Positions 47,380-59,131 of a stretch of DNA of 64,000 nt are shown here, one piece after another. Numbering within the stretch: position 1 is the stretch's first letter; each line of letters starts with the position of its first letter. Origin of the DNA: Lederbergia citrisecunda (GTDB taxonomy: Bacteria; Bacillota; Bacilli; Bacillales; Bacillaceae_C); assembly GCF_018343695.1 (NCBI RefSeq), contig NZ_JAGYPJ010000001.1:2467992-2531991 (forward strand), read 5' to 3'. The position numbers and the translations under genes were made by a program. The notes beneath the pieces are model-generated. The model saw only the letters and a program-made list of their open reading frames with translations. It was not told where the DNA came from and searched no databases.

Positions 47380-49263
47380 TTATTTAGGAGCATAACGTCC
47401 TTCCACAAATGGCGTTATTCCGGAAAAACCTTGGTTCAGGTCGGCGACTTGCTGTAGATCCTCTGGGACGGTTGTTACCGGCATATCACGATTATATTTT
47501 TCAATTTCATCTACACGCGGCCATCCTGTTACCGTTTTTAAATTAGCCCATGCACCGGTCACATTTTGGAAAAGCACCATCCCCATTGCATTTTCATTCG
47601 TGATCCATGCCAGTTTGGACAAAGCTTCTTTCTGCTCTTCAACCGAATTCATATATGGGATATCCCTAAGCATCTGGTCGATATCGATGACTTTTCCATC
47701 CGGACCTGGAAGATGGAGATTTAAGCGATTTTGTTTTTCACCGGATTCATACCTCGGTAAATGCCCCATTTGTCCTAGTCCCCACCAATAATAATTACGC
47801 ATCGAGTTCCATGGGAACATAAATCCCCAAGAGACGTCTACCCAGTCCATCGACATATCGTATTTTCCTTTATCCTTTGCTGCATTATCAAAATAGACCG
47901 TCCCGTCAACGGCAATCAGCTTAGTCGGCAATCCAAATTCAGTTAATTGCTCGGCCGCTACTTGCCCCGGAATTGGGCCGTTTTGCCAGCCTCCGTTTAC
48001 ACCGATAATGAATTCATGAACCTTACCTTCAGGATCACGCCAAATTCCATTCGAACCTTTTGTCCATCCTAAATTCGTTAATATTTCTGCTGCTTTTTCA
48101 GGGTTATGCGTAAACTTTTCCATCTGATCTCGGATTTCAGGAGTTATCCAGTTATCAAATTCCGATTGCGGCATCCCTGCCATCGAGACGTCCGATTCTT
48201 GACCATAATAATTTCCAATTTCACGGATTTTTTTCCGATCTAATGCGTATACGATTGCTTTTCGGAAATCTTTATTATCAAATGGCGGTCGATCGAGATT
48301 AAACACCATGCCGACAGATGCAGGATCAAGCATTTTGTAATGAGCAATATCTTTATTTAATTTTAAAATTGATTCAATAATGTCACGCGGGGGAGTCCCG
48401 TCAAACCAATCCACATTTCCTGATCTGACAAGGGCAAAACCAGCGGAAGGATCTGGACCAGGGTTTTTGATTGTGATTTTATCGAAATGAATATTCTCGA
48501 CGTTCCAATAGTTTGGATTTTTTTCCAATAACATATCAGATGCGGTTACTTTTTTTACGATGAAAGGACCTGTACCTACCGGAAAATCTGGACCTGCTTT
48601 CAAAAAGTCGCGCCAATTCTCATCCATTGCCTCACGTACTTCATCTTTAATTTCTAATCCAAACGGACCTTCCTTGTTTGGCTCTGTAAAGGGCTTGGCC
48701 TTTTTTAGAAGTTCGGCAGCCTTATCTACATACTTGTGATAAAGATGATAAGGGATTGTTCCATGGCCATCCTGACCTATGAACAATTGCTTCATATGTT
48801 CAGCTGGCGATGGGTCGCGCCAATTGAATGCAATCGTCAGGTCATCGACTGCTTCAATACTCTCTAAATATTTCGTTACTTCAGCCCCGTTATTCAAAGT
48901 GTAATATGCCCACACATCCTTACTCGTAAAAGGCTCCCCATCATTCCATTTCACACCGGATTTGATTTTTACAATCGTTTTATTTCCTTGGTGCTCGAGG
49001 GATTCTGCCAACCTAAAATACTGTTTATCTGTAAATCTTACATTTTGAAATAATCCTTCAAATACAAATGGATAGGCAGCGCCTACGCCACCATTTGCAA
49101 AGTTATTCCCTTGGAACAACGGCGGCTTTGGCCAACCACCACTTTGCCTCCAGACGGTTTCTCGTTTTCCATTTTTTCCAGATTGGCAGCCACTTAAAAA
49201 CATTCCGATAAGTAAAAGACTTGCAAATAGAAAGATTAGCCATTTTCTTCTTTGCATCTTCAA
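47380..49263 (-). CDS. Opp/Dpp-type solute-binding lipoprotein, likely oligosaccharide-binding
   Basis: This family 5 binding protein has 627 residues with lipobox FLSGC (Cys 26). The start is a TTG at 49263 behind AGGGGGGG; an ATG two codons later is an alternative. It shows VKWNDGEPFTSKDVWAYY and KAIVYALDRKKIREIGNY-like segments (FRKAIVYALDRKKI) of the family. It lies directly after the secreted arabinanase and its terminator. Opp-like systems can import plant oligosaccharides, so large arabinan or pectic fragments are a plausible ligand; peptides are the alternative. Confidence 0.88.
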   Translation of the reverse strand: MKMQRRKWLIFLFASLLLIGMFLSGCQSGKNGKRETVWRQSGGWPKPPLFQGNNFANGGVGAAYPFVFEGLFQNVRFTDKQYFRLAESLEHQGNKTIVKIKSGVKWNDGEPFTSKDVWAYYTLNNGAEVTKYLESIEAVDDLTIAFNWRDPSPAEHMKQLFIGQDGHGTIPYHLYHKYVDKAAELLKKAKPFTEPNKEGPFGLEIKDEVREAMDENWRDFLKAGPDFPVGTGPFIVKKVTASDMLLEKNPNYWNVENIHFDKITIKNPGPDPSAGFALVRSGNVDWFDGTPPRDIIESILKLNKDIAHYKMLDPASVGMVFNLDRPPFDNKDFRKAIVYALDRKKIREIGNYYGQESDVSMAGMPQSEFDNWITPEIRDQMEKFTHNPEKAAEILTNLGWTKGSNGIWRDPEGKVHEFIIGVNGGWQNGPIPGQVAAEQLTEFGLPTKLIAVDGTVYFDNAAKDKGKYDMSMDWVDVSWGFMFPWNSMRNYYWWGLGQMGHLPRYESGEKQNRLNLHLPGPDGKVIDIDQMLRDIPYMNSVEEQKEALSKLAWITNENAMGMVLFQNVTGAWANLKTVTGWPRVDEIEKYNRDMPVTTVPEDLQQVADLNQGFSGITPFVEGRYAPK

Positions 49264-49310
49264 ATCGCCCCCCCTACTTAATTTTTTTCTTACAAATAAG
49301 AGGATTACTT

Positions 49311-49326
49311 AGTAAAACGCTTTCAA
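49311..49326 (-). promoter_or_regulatory. cre-like site upstream of the Opp-type operon
   Basis: TTGAAAGCGTTTTACT matches the cre consensus at 14 of 16 positions, with an intact GAAAGCGTTTT core. It is about 50 nt upstream of the binding-protein start. CcpA control would fit a carbohydrate rather than a peptide importer. Confidence 0.45.
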
Positions 49327-49513
49327 ATTCAATTTTTAAAGGCTGTCCTCCTTTCAATAATATTTGTATAGTTATTGTATACACGTAGTGTTGTAAAAAT
49401 TTCAGAATTATAAAAATAATGAAAAATACCTATTCGCTTTATCCTATATTTTATAACGAACAAACGGGTTATCTGTTAGACTTTAAAGGTTAATTTCCAA
49501 TAATAGCAAACAA

Positions 49514-49546
49514 AAAAACACTCCACTTTATGTAGTGAAGTGTTTT
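49514..49546 (-). terminator. Terminator at the end of the arabinan operon
   Basis: On the minus strand AAAACACTTCACT pairs with AGTGGAGTGTTTT and is followed by a T-run. It lies 18 nt after the arabinanase stop. Confidence 0.85.
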
Positions 49547-49563
49547 ATTCTAGTATTAAGGAT

Positions 49564-52377
49564 TCATTCTCTAGTTTCCAATACATACTCAAGATAACTG
49601 ATTAACTGTTTTGCATACTTTTCGTCTATGTGTTTTCCCGAAGACTGTTCAACTCGTTTGATGATATGCTCCAATTTTTTATTGCCGTTTGCTTTGAAAT
49701 GCTTTGCTTGAGCTTTATTGCCTTGTTTGAGGAATTGCTCCATTTTTTCAAAGTCTCGATTAGCGTTATCAAACTGGACAAACAATGACTCACGAATTCC
49801 CGGATTCATGACAAAATGTTGGATTAGTTTCTCAATCATTTCTTCTACTCTTGGTATTTCTCCAGAACCATAATAAGTCTGAATTTCCTCGTCAGATAAA
49901 ACAATGCCATCGTATATAAGCAGGTCATCCATTAACCCTTTGTATGGAAGGTCCCAATAGTTAACGCCTAATCCGAAAGTGGCATTTGTTGTCGTAAACA
50001 CATTCGGGAAGCCTACTCCGGAAAACTTCTTTATACCATTTACGTATACATTTATTTTTCCCTCGTCTACCGTGAACGCGATATGAGACCACTGATTTTT
50101 TGGGATCTGCATTCCTGTAACCGCATCGTACCAATTAGATCCTGACCAGACCATCGTCTCAGCACGAACTGGCCCTTTTGGTACAATACTCACCCAGTTT
50201 TCAGTCGTTCTCGCACCAAAGAATGTCGTAGTGAAATCAGTGAGTTGATCTGGATTCAACCAAAGGGATACAGAATATTGATTACTGGAAATCAATCCGT
50301 TTGGCAGCCTGACTCCAGAAGCTCCATCAAAAATAGCAGCTTTACCTGAAATTCCAGCTCCATACGATATTTTTCCACCACTATTATCAATTCGATCTCC
50401 AGTAAGCGTTCCTGATGCTACGTTTTTCGTACGATCAGATAAATCATTTTCAAATGAATAATGAGCAACTAGTCTTGGTAGTTTTTCAGCAAGAACGATA
50501 ATCGTAAAAGTTTTCGTAGCTGTTGCCTCACCTTTTGTTACAGTAGCGGTTAAGGTGATTGTCGCATTTTCCTCCCCAATTACTGGTCGATTCACAACCC
50601 CTTTTGCAGATACAACTTCAGGGTTGGAGGAATGCCATGCTATTTGAGTGCCGCGTGTCCCTTCTGTCGGTAAATCTAGGTTAGCAATTATAGCGTTCGT
50701 ATCTCCTAAATCTAGTTGATTCTTAACAATCTCAACGATTTCCTCCTCAGTTCGCTCGATTGTTTTTATCCCCCAAATCGACATTCCTTCGTTCGATAAT
50801 GCCGTAAAGGTTACTCCAACTTTACCTGCAACAGAGTTCCATTGACGTAGAAAGAATCCATTATATGCTTTTCCATCAATGGTGATTGTTGCATAATCAT
50901 CACTCGACAATTCCCAAGAACCATTTGCTCCTGAGATCGTGCCGTCATTATTTAATGTAATCGTAGTTGCCTTTTTTAGTGTTTTGGAAATATCTTTTCC
51001 ATGATTGATAAATTGATAATCTCCAACTATATCTTCTTTATTAATTTTTTCAAGCTTTTCCCCTGTATAACGGTAAGGTGCAGCCACTGGCCAGCCATCT
51101 TTGTTAATAAATAATTGGTGTACGCGAACCTCGTGTGTTTCCCCTCTTTGTGGAAATCGTGTATGGAACACTAAAAATTTCTGGTCCTTTTCTTCATCAT
51201 ATAATACTGAATTATGTCCAGGCGATAAATATCCATAGCCAATTCCAGTACCAGGATCCCCTACATTTCTCTCAAACAAGAAGTGCCCCATGATTTTATT
51301 CCCATAAGGGGAATGGTCGACATTTCCTGGTAAAACTGCGTTTTGTTCCATTGCATCTACATAAGGTCCTGTTGGGTTCTTCGCTCTAAACACTCTCATA
51401 TTATACTCGCCGTCTGCCGCAAGCCATCCAGTCGTGACGTACAAATAGTAGTACTTCATTTTTTGATCATACACGACATATGGACCTTCACCTGATTTAC
51501 CGAAGCCACCAGATATTTTCGTTCCAAAATAGCGGTCAATCAACCTTCCATCAGCCGTTGTTCCATCTTGCCCCGGATAAATAGCTCTCCCTGTTGTCTT
51601 ATCAATTTCGAGGATAAAAATGCCCCCAGACCAAGAACCGTATGTCATCCATAGTTTTCCGTTTTCGTCGTAAAAAAGATTCGCATCGATGGCATTTGGG
51701 AACGTGCTGTTATTGTACGAACCATTACTATTGAACCAACCGGATCTAGTGCCTGTAAGCGAGCCATCAGCAATCAAATCTTTAATATTCGTATTATCCC
51801 ATTTTTTATTAATAACACTATTCGCATCATATGCCTCATCTCTAGTAAAACCGGAATACACAATCGTATCTACGTACGTATATGGTCCTTCAATATTTTT
51901 GGAAACTGCATAGCCAATGGCGGAACGGATATACGTGGAAGAAGCACTGTAATACATCATATAAGCACCTGTCGTACCGTCCTTATTAATATAATGGTCA
52001 TTCCAAAAAATCTCAGGCGCCCAAACCGCAAAGCCGCCTTTACTATCCGAATCATTTTCACCAGCCCATTTAAATGACTCTGCAAGATTAGCAGAGAGAT
52101 CTCCGTAAAGGGCGTTGCCAGGAGTTTTATAGCCATTCGTAAATCGAGTCCAGCTCATTAAATCTTTTGACTTGGCTGCCTCAATATGAGTTCCAAAAAC
52201 ATAGTACATATCACCTTCTTTGATGATAGAAGGATCGTGAACTGATACATTGTTAAACACTGGATCTTCACCTTCGTTTTGGTTGGTTTTCATTTCCTCT
52301 CCCATTACACTGCTTGGAATGATTAATAAAAGGATAAAGAAAACAAGCATCAGTCTGTTAACTGATTGTTTACTCAT
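49564..52377 (-). CDS. Secreted multidomain GH43 endo-arabinanase
   Basis: This extracellular enzyme cuts alpha-1,5-arabinan. It has 937 residues with a signal peptide (about 1-26, cleavage near VMG-EE). The GH43 five-blade domain spans about 40-440 with catalytic D48 (VHDPSII), D231 (NAIDANLF) and E297 (SGEGPYV). A beta-barrel domain as in B. subtilis Abn2 follows to about 540, then an Ig-like domain (545-632), a LamG-type jelly roll (635-838) and a helical C-terminal module (843-937) resembling FIMAH domains. Abn2 is about half this size. It is last in the ara operon, after abfA. A deleted copy lies at 34.7-35.0 kb. Confidence 0.9.
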   Translation of the reverse strand: MSKQSVNRLMLVFFILLLIIPSSVMGEEMKTNQNEGEDPVFNNVSVHDPSIIKEGDMYYVFGTHIEAAKSKDLMSWTRFTNGYKTPGNALYGDLSANLAESFKWAGENDSDSKGGFAVWAPEIFWNDHYINKDGTTGAYMMYYSASSTYIRSAIGYAVSKNIEGPYTYVDTIVYSGFTRDEAYDANSVINKKWDNTNIKDLIADGSLTGTRSGWFNSNGSYNNSTFPNAIDANLFYDENGKLWMTYGSWSGGIFILEIDKTTGRAIYPGQDGTTADGRLIDRYFGTKISGGFGKSGEGPYVVYDQKMKYYYLYVTTGWLAADGEYNMRVFRAKNPTGPYVDAMEQNAVLPGNVDHSPYGNKIMGHFLFERNVGDPGTGIGYGYLSPGHNSVLYDEEKDQKFLVFHTRFPQRGETHEVRVHQLFINKDGWPVAAPYRYTGEKLEKINKEDIVGDYQFINHGKDISKTLKKATTITLNNDGTISGANGSWELSSDDYATITIDGKAYNGFFLRQWNSVAGKVGVTFTALSNEGMSIWGIKTIERTEEEIVEIVKNQLDLGDTNAIIANLDLPTEGTRGTQIAWHSSNPEVVSAKGVVNRPVIGEENATITLTATVTKGEATATKTFTIIVLAEKLPRLVAHYSFENDLSDRTKNVASGTLTGDRIDNSGGKISYGAGISGKAAIFDGASGVRLPNGLISSNQYSVSLWLNPDQLTDFTTTFFGARTTENWVSIVPKGPVRAETMVWSGSNWYDAVTGMQIPKNQWSHIAFTVDEGKINVYVNGIKKFSGVGFPNVFTTTNATFGLGVNYWDLPYKGLMDDLLIYDGIVLSDEEIQTYYGSGEIPRVEEMIEKLIQHFVMNPGIRESLFVQFDNANRDFEKMEQFLKQGNKAQAKHFKANGNKKLEHIIKRVEQSSGKHIDEKYAKQLISYLEYVLETRE

Positions 52378-52469
52378 ATAGAGAACTCCTCCTACAAAAT
52401 AGTCATGAAATTTTTAAGAAGTGGCTTTGAGATTTTTAAAAGAGAGTGGTGACTGAAGAAGTTTTTTAT

Positions 52470-52494
52470 GTGGGAGAGAAAAATTCTCTCCCAC
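52470..52494 (-). other. Intercistronic hairpin between abfA and arabinanase genes
   Basis: GTGGGAGAGAA pairs perfectly with TTCTCTCCCAC around three bases. No U-run follows on the minus strand, so it may stabilise the abfA message or reduce read-through. A mutated copy persists in the relic near 35065. Confidence 0.6.
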
Positions 52495-52502
52495 GAGTAA
52501 CT

Positions 52503-54053
<1,551 letters not shown>

Positions 54054-54314
54054 TCACGCCCCGAGCCATTTTGAACCTTGTGGGTATGGACAAGTGCTTT
54101 CTTTCAGCCTTGCTCTGTAGTGAATAAGACTTCCGCTATGCATACAAGTTGTTTCGTATTGTAGGGAAGGACAGCTTCTACACATGTGGAGCCGTTTTTC
54201 ATATATTTCATCTGAAACGATTTTTTTGTCTTCTTTTTCAGCATCATATATCAATTCTTGCAGTACTTCCTCTGAAACAATGACGTTTTGTGTACAACCT
54301 TTACAAATACTCAT
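54054..54314 (-). CDS. Cysteine-rich DUF6171-like protein
   Basis: This 86-residue cytoplasmic protein has six cysteines in paired patterns: CKGC at the N-terminus, MCRSC with PSLQYETTC in the middle, and STCPYP near the end. The spacing suggests metal binding, probably zinc. It resembles the DUF6171 family as I recall it, whose function is unknown. It is squeezed between two arabinofuranosidase genes (11 nt after abf2), so it is expressed with arabinan use. The middle site reads CMHSG where relatives may have CKHCG, so one cysteine may be replaced. Confidence 0.7.
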   Translation of the reverse strand: MSICKGCTQNVIVSEEVLQELIYDAEKEDKKIVSDEIYEKRLHMCRSCPSLQYETTCMHSGSLIHYRARLKESTCPYPQGSKWLGA

Positions 54315-54325
54315 CTAGCACTCTC

Positions 54326-55813
54326 TTATTCTACTGTCAATACAACTACAGACATTGGAGGCAGTGTGACAGTTAAAGATTCCTCTTGTTTTTTTACATT
54401 TGTAAACTCTGCTGGTTTTACATTTTCAGGTTGTTCAAATGTGTTATGGGCATTCATTTTATCTGCTGTTAAAATACGTCCGCTTACTGTAGCAGAAGAT
54501 ATATCGATTCCACGTAGATCGATTTCTATATCGGATTGATTTTGATGGTCGAGATTACATAGACTAATATGAATTTTTCCCTCTGCGTCTTTCGAAGCTG
54601 AAACCGTAACTTGTGGTAAAACTTCTCCATCCAGTTCATATTTTCCAAAGGAAGATTCAACAGATAGTAAAGATGCATCATGATGAACCTTGAACATTTC
54701 AAATACATGGTACGTCGGCGTTAAGAGCATCTTTTCGCCTTCTGTTAAAATCATCGCTTGCAGTACGTTAATTGTTTGAGCTATATTCGCCATTTGCACA
54801 CGATCCGCATGCGAGTGGAAAATATTAAAATGGATTCCTGCAACAAGAGCATCACGAATCGTATTTTGCTGATAGAGAAATCCTGGGTTTGTGCCTGGCT
54901 CAGGGTCATACCATGTACCCCATTCGTCGATAATCAAGCCAACTCTTTTCGTTGGATCATACTTGTCCATAATTGTGCTATGTTTCGTGATGAGTGTATC
55001 CATATGAAGTGCTTTCTTCAATGTGGTAAACCATTCACTCTCAGGGAAATCAGTTGCTGACCCTTTCCCCGTCCAAAATTCACCCGGAATGGTGTAATAA
55101 TGAAGACTTAATCCATCCATCATCCAATGCGCATTCTTCATTAACACTTCTGTCCAATTATAGTCTGCTACATTGGCGCCGCCTGCAATCTTATAAATTC
55201 GGTTATCTCCATAATTACGTACATACGTCTGATAACGGCGGTACAAATCTGCATAATATTCTGGGCGCATATTACCGCCGCAGCCCCAGTTTTCATTTCC
55301 AACGCCGAAATATTTCAATTTCCAAGGCTCATCGCGACCATTCTCTCTTCGCAAATTAGCCATTGGGGATTCCCCGTCAAATGTCATATATTCAACCCAT
55401 TCAGACATTTCTTGTACGGTACCGCTTCCAACATTTCCGCAAATATACGGTTCTGTTTCTAGCATCTCACATAGCATCATAAACTCATGTGTACCGAAGT
55501 GATTATTTTCTACAACTCCACCCCAGTGTGTGTTGATCATGCGTTTACGATTTTCACGAGGACCAATTCCATCTTTCCAATGATATTCGTCTGCAAAGCA
55601 GCCGCCTGGCCAACGTAAAACAGGAATGTTTAAATTTTTCAAAGCTTCTAATACGTCATTTCGTATTCCATTCGTATTCGAAATAGGAGAATCCTCTCCT
55701 ACCCAAATACCTTCGTATATCCCTCTGCCCAAATGCTCTGCAAAATGACCGTATATGTTTTTATTAATCGTAGCTTTTTCTACATCTGCATTAATAATGA
55801 CGTTGTTTCCCAT
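54326..55813 (-). CDS. abf2: GH51 alpha-L-arabinofuranosidase, Abf2/XsaA type
   Basis: This second intracellular GH51 enzyme has 495 residues. The acid/base is E174 in VGNENWG and the nucleophile E297 in LIIDEWGTW. Long stretches match B. subtilis Abf2 as I recall it ([49 protein letters not shown]). The two GH51 paralogues in this operon probably differ in preference for arabinan linkages or for arabinoxylan-type oligomers, as in B. subtilis. It follows the GH43 gene by 39 nt. Confidence 0.93.
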   Translation of the reverse strand: MGNNVIINADVEKATINKNIYGHFAEHLGRGIYEGIWVGEDSPISNTNGIRNDVLEALKNLNIPVLRWPGGCFADEYHWKDGIGPRENRKRMINTHWGGVVENNHFGTHEFMMLCEMLETEPYICGNVGSGTVQEMSEWVEYMTFDGESPMANLRRENGRDEPWKLKYFGVGNENWGCGGNMRPEYYADLYRRYQTYVRNYGDNRIYKIAGGANVADYNWTEVLMKNAHWMMDGLSLHYYTIPGEFWTGKGSATDFPESEWFTTLKKALHMDTLITKHSTIMDKYDPTKRVGLIIDEWGTWYDPEPGTNPGFLYQQNTIRDALVAGIHFNIFHSHADRVQMANIAQTINVLQAMILTEGEKMLLTPTYHVFEMFKVHHDASLLSVESSFGKYELDGEVLPQVTVSASKDAEGKIHISLCNLDHQNQSDIEIDLRGIDISSATVSGRILTADKMNAHNTFEQPENVKPAEFTNVKKQEESLTVTLPPMSVVVLTVE

Positions 55814-55852
55814 TGATTTCTCCTTTTCGAAAACGTATTGTTTAAAAGTATC

Positions 55853-57412
55853 TCATTTCTCAGTGATCGTTTCTGTCACACGGAAATAGTCAAAATCAAC
55901 GAATCCATCACTCGTTTTTGTTGCATAATTAAATAATGCAAAGCGATATCCCATAAAATGCGGGATAGTATATTTCATTTGTAAAGGTTCTCCAATCACA
56001 TGCCAGTTTTCTTCATCCAGACTGTAATAGAAATAAGCTTGATCTATCATATTTTTAAAATCAAAATCTACCTTAAAGTAGACTCGATCATTTGTGATGG
56101 AAATCAATTCTATTTCTTGTTGTTCTTTGGAATTGCCCAACACCATTACAATAAAGTTTTCATTTGCTGTAGCTTTAACAGCTACAAATCCATAGTTTTC
56201 TTGAAAAGCTGCAAGTCCCGCAAAGTCTCCATCTTTCATATGACTAATCTCTACTAAAACTTGCCCTGAACACTGTGGTCCAAATGTACGTTGAGTTAAT
56301 ATATTCCTAGCATCTAGAATACTATTGCTCACTCTTCCATTTTTGATTCTTAAATAACCCGGTCGTTCCGATAATGACCAGTACTTTGAATCTGGATTAT
56401 GGTTCCACTGCCATACAAGAGGGAGTTTTAATCCTTTATCTTGTAAAACTTCAATATTTTTTAGATATGATGGATTGCGATTCTCTAATGCTTGATCAAA
56501 CTCATCTGATGATACAATTTCTGGTATGAAATGATTTGTTGAGACTCTATCAAAATCATTTTTATGAACAGGCCATCCATCTTCCCATTCAACAGGAATG
56601 ATGAAAGGTGTACGTCCTACCGCCCCACAATCTTGAAATAACATCGCATACCAATCTCCATCGACCGTATCGACAATTCCACCTTGTGCAATACCAGCAT
56701 CATCTAAAGCGATTCGCCCTTCATACTCCCCATCAATGCAGTCTGATCTGAACATTAATTGCGTGCGCCCTTCTCCCTTTGGCCAAGTAATGAGAAAGAC
56801 ATAATACATTCCATTAATCTTTTGAATATGGGCTCCTTCAGCAGGCAACCCAACATTCGGCCCTGCAATCAAACTAGCATTCGGGATAATGACTTTATTG
56901 AGCCCACCTTCTTTAATTGCAGTGGCATCAGAAGTAAGTTCAATCACCTTAATATCTCCGCCACCATAAATCATGTATACATGCCCCTCATCAATAAGCA
57001 GGGACATATCATGATAAACACCATTAAGTGATGATTTTTTCCAATCACCATTCTCAATATCATCTGTTTGAAAAATATACGTTTTGTCAGCACTAAAAGA
57101 AGCAACTGCTAAATAAAACGTATTGTTATGAAATCGAAGACTACTTGCCCAAGATCCTAATCCATACTCATTTTTGCCATTATTCAGCAGCTGTTCATCA
57201 TTTTCTTCCAAAATATCATACACGTAATTAACGACTTCCCAATGAACTAGATCACTAGATTTCATGATGGGTACTCCCGGATTCATATGCATCATCGTAC
57301 TCGACATGTAGTAAACATCGCCTACTCTAATGACATCGATATCTGGCACATCAGCCCAGATAATCGGATTTTCGACATTTACTTTAACACTTTGATAAGT
57401 TTGTTTTTTCAT
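55853..57412 (-). CDS. GH43 exo-acting arabinofuranosidase/xylosidase-type enzyme
   Basis: This intracellular enzyme has about 519 residues from the ATG at 57412, which has GGAGGGGAGGG upstream; the longer ORF includes seven codons across that site. The five-blade propeller has the base Asp in PDIDVIRVGD, a second Asp in YHDMSLLID and the acid Glu in LPAEGAHI. The C-terminal 200 residues form a jelly-roll domain as in GH43 exo-enzymes. Its place right after araA in the arabinan operon favours alpha-L-arabinofuranosidase over beta-xylosidase activity; both occur in such sequences. Confidence 0.88.
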   Translation of the reverse strand: MKKQTYQSVKVNVENPIIWADVPDIDVIRVGDVYYMSSTMMHMNPGVPIMKSSDLVHWEVVNYVYDILEENDEQLLNNGKNEYGLGSWASSLRFHNNTFYLAVASFSADKTYIFQTDDIENGDWKKSSLNGVYHDMSLLIDEGHVYMIYGGGDIKVIELTSDATAIKEGGLNKVIIPNASLIAGPNVGLPAEGAHIQKINGMYYVFLITWPKGEGRTQLMFRSDCIDGEYEGRIALDDAGIAQGGIVDTVDGDWYAMLFQDCGAVGRTPFIIPVEWEDGWPVHKNDFDRVSTNHFIPEIVSSDEFDQALENRNPSYLKNIEVLQDKGLKLPLVWQWNHNPDSKYWSLSERPGYLRIKNGRVSNSILDARNILTQRTFGPQCSGQVLVEISHMKDGDFAGLAAFQENYGFVAVKATANENFIVMVLGNSKEQQEIELISITNDRVYFKVDFDFKNMIDQAYFYYSLDEENWHVIGEPLQMKYTIPHFMGYRFALFNYATKTSDGFVDFDYFRVTETITEK

Positions 57413-57511
57413 CCTTAAAACCCTCCCCTCCAATATTTTTGAATGAAAAATAATTTTTTATATGGGGAATGGAATAGATTATTGTCGTTCCTATATGGCT
57501 CTACAAGGACT

Positions 57512-58996
57512 TTATTTATACAAAAGGTCATTCCATCGAAGTTCATTTTGGAATGTATGTGTATTCGTTCCATTGTTAATTAAAACAGATTCGATTCCGA
57601 GTAGCTCTGCAAGATCCTTTAATTGCTCAGGAGTGACAATGTAAGAAAAACCTGAGTGATGGGCGCCACCAGCCATAATCCAATTTTCAGCCCCTTGGCT
57701 AAGGGACGGTTGCGGCTTCCAAAGTACTCGTGCAACTGGCAGTTTCGGCATCTCTTTTTCTACTTTTACAGCATCAACTTCGTTGATTACTAATCGGAAA
57801 CGATGTCCTAAATCAATGATAGATGCATTCACTGCAGGGCCACTCGCTCCATTGAACACAAATCGAGCCGGATCTTCTCTGTCACCAATTCCGAGTGGAT
57901 GCACTTCAATCGTTGGTTTTGTTTCAGCAATCGTCGGACAAACTTCAAGCATATGGGATCCAAGAACCATTTCATTATCTGGTTCAAAATGGTACGTGTA
58001 ATCCTCCATAAAGGAAGTGCCTTTTCCGTTTGCAATGATTTTCATTAAACGTACGAGAGCGGCTGTTTTCCAGTCTCCTTCACCAGCAAATCCATAACCT
58101 TGTTCCATTAAACGCTGTACGGCAAGCCCTGGAAGCTGCTTCATTCCATGTAAATCTTCAAACGTCGTTGTAAATGCTGTATAACCACCGTCTTCTAAAA
58201 ATGCTTTCAAAGCAATTTCAATTTTTGCCTGATAGCGGATAGCATCTCGAATCGGGCCTTCTTGCTTGCCTTCTTTAACGATTTCGTATTGATCTTCATA
58301 CTCTGTCATTAGCTCATCTACTTGCTGTTCCGTAATAGAGTTGATGCGCTGGACTAGGTCACCAATTCCATAACCATTTATAGTCCAACCTAATTGTATT
58401 TGAGCTTCTACTTTATCGCCTTCTGTTACAGCTACTTGGCGCATATTGTCTCCGAAACGCGCGACCTTTAAGTTCTGACTTTCATTAAAGGCGACCGCAG
58501 TTCCCATCCACCCGCCAATACGTTTGAGCACATCTTCGCTTTCCCAATGCCCTACAACTACTTTTCGAGTTACATTCATTCTCGCACCGATAAAACCATA
58601 TTCACGGTCACCATGAGCAGACTGATTTAAGTTCATAAAATCCATATCAATACTATCCCAAGGAATATCACGATTGTATTGCGTATGTAAGTGGAGAAGT
58701 GGTTTTTTCAGTGCTTTCAACCCAGCAATCCACATTTTGGCCGGTGAAAAAGTATGCATCCACGTAATGACCCCAGCACAATTTTCATCTGCATTTGCTT
58801 CTAAAAATAACCTGCGAATAGCATCAGATTCCTTAACGACTGATTTAAAAACTACTTTGTAAGGGACTGAGTCATCACTATCAATACCAGCAGCCATTGT
58901 TTTTGAGTGCTCCTCAACTTGTACAAGAACATCCTCCCCATAAAGCAACTGACTGCCAGTAACAAACCAAAACTCATAGACTCTTGTTTTTAACAT
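57512..58996 (-). CDS. araA: L-arabinose isomerase
   Basis: The enzyme converts L-arabinose to L-ribulose and needs Mn2+. The ATG at 58996 has AAAGGGTG 6 nt upstream; the GTG at 59005 lies inside that site. The product is 494 residues, the usual length, starting with the family pattern YEFWFVTGSQLLYG. Conserved parts include WMHTFSPAKMWI, GFAGEGDWK (metal Glu) and MAGGAHHSGFSY. Upstream, between araD and araA, lies a repeat array of about 250 bp. It is followed by the GH43 gene. Confidence 0.97.
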   Translation of the reverse strand: MLKTRVYEFWFVTGSQLLYGEDVLVQVEEHSKTMAAGIDSDDSVPYKVVFKSVVKESDAIRRLFLEANADENCAGVITWMHTFSPAKMWIAGLKALKKPLLHLHTQYNRDIPWDSIDMDFMNLNQSAHGDREYGFIGARMNVTRKVVVGHWESEDVLKRIGGWMGTAVAFNESQNLKVARFGDNMRQVAVTEGDKVEAQIQLGWTINGYGIGDLVQRINSITEQQVDELMTEYEDQYEIVKEGKQEGPIRDAIRYQAKIEIALKAFLEDGGYTAFTTTFEDLHGMKQLPGLAVQRLMEQGYGFAGEGDWKTAALVRLMKIIANGKGTSFMEDYTYHFEPDNEMVLGSHMLEVCPTIAETKPTIEVHPLGIGDREDPARFVFNGASGPAVNASIIDLGHRFRLVINEVDAVKVEKEMPKLPVARVLWKPQPSLSQGAENWIMAGGAHHSGFSYIVTPEQLKDLAELLGIESVLINNGTNTHTFQNELRWNDLLYK

Positions 58997-59131
58997 ATAC
59001 TTCACCCTTTCTAGTATGTGTGAGTGCTTATTTCTACAATTAATTTAAAAACATCACCAAATCCTTCTTGGATCTCACCAATTAACTTAAAAATCTTACT
59101 AATTCTTGATCGATTTTCTACAATTTATGGT

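Noticed and set aside
49375-49395. AraR box near GTATACACGTAGTG upstream of the Opp operon
   Set aside because: The TGTACG core is absent; the resemblance is too weak.
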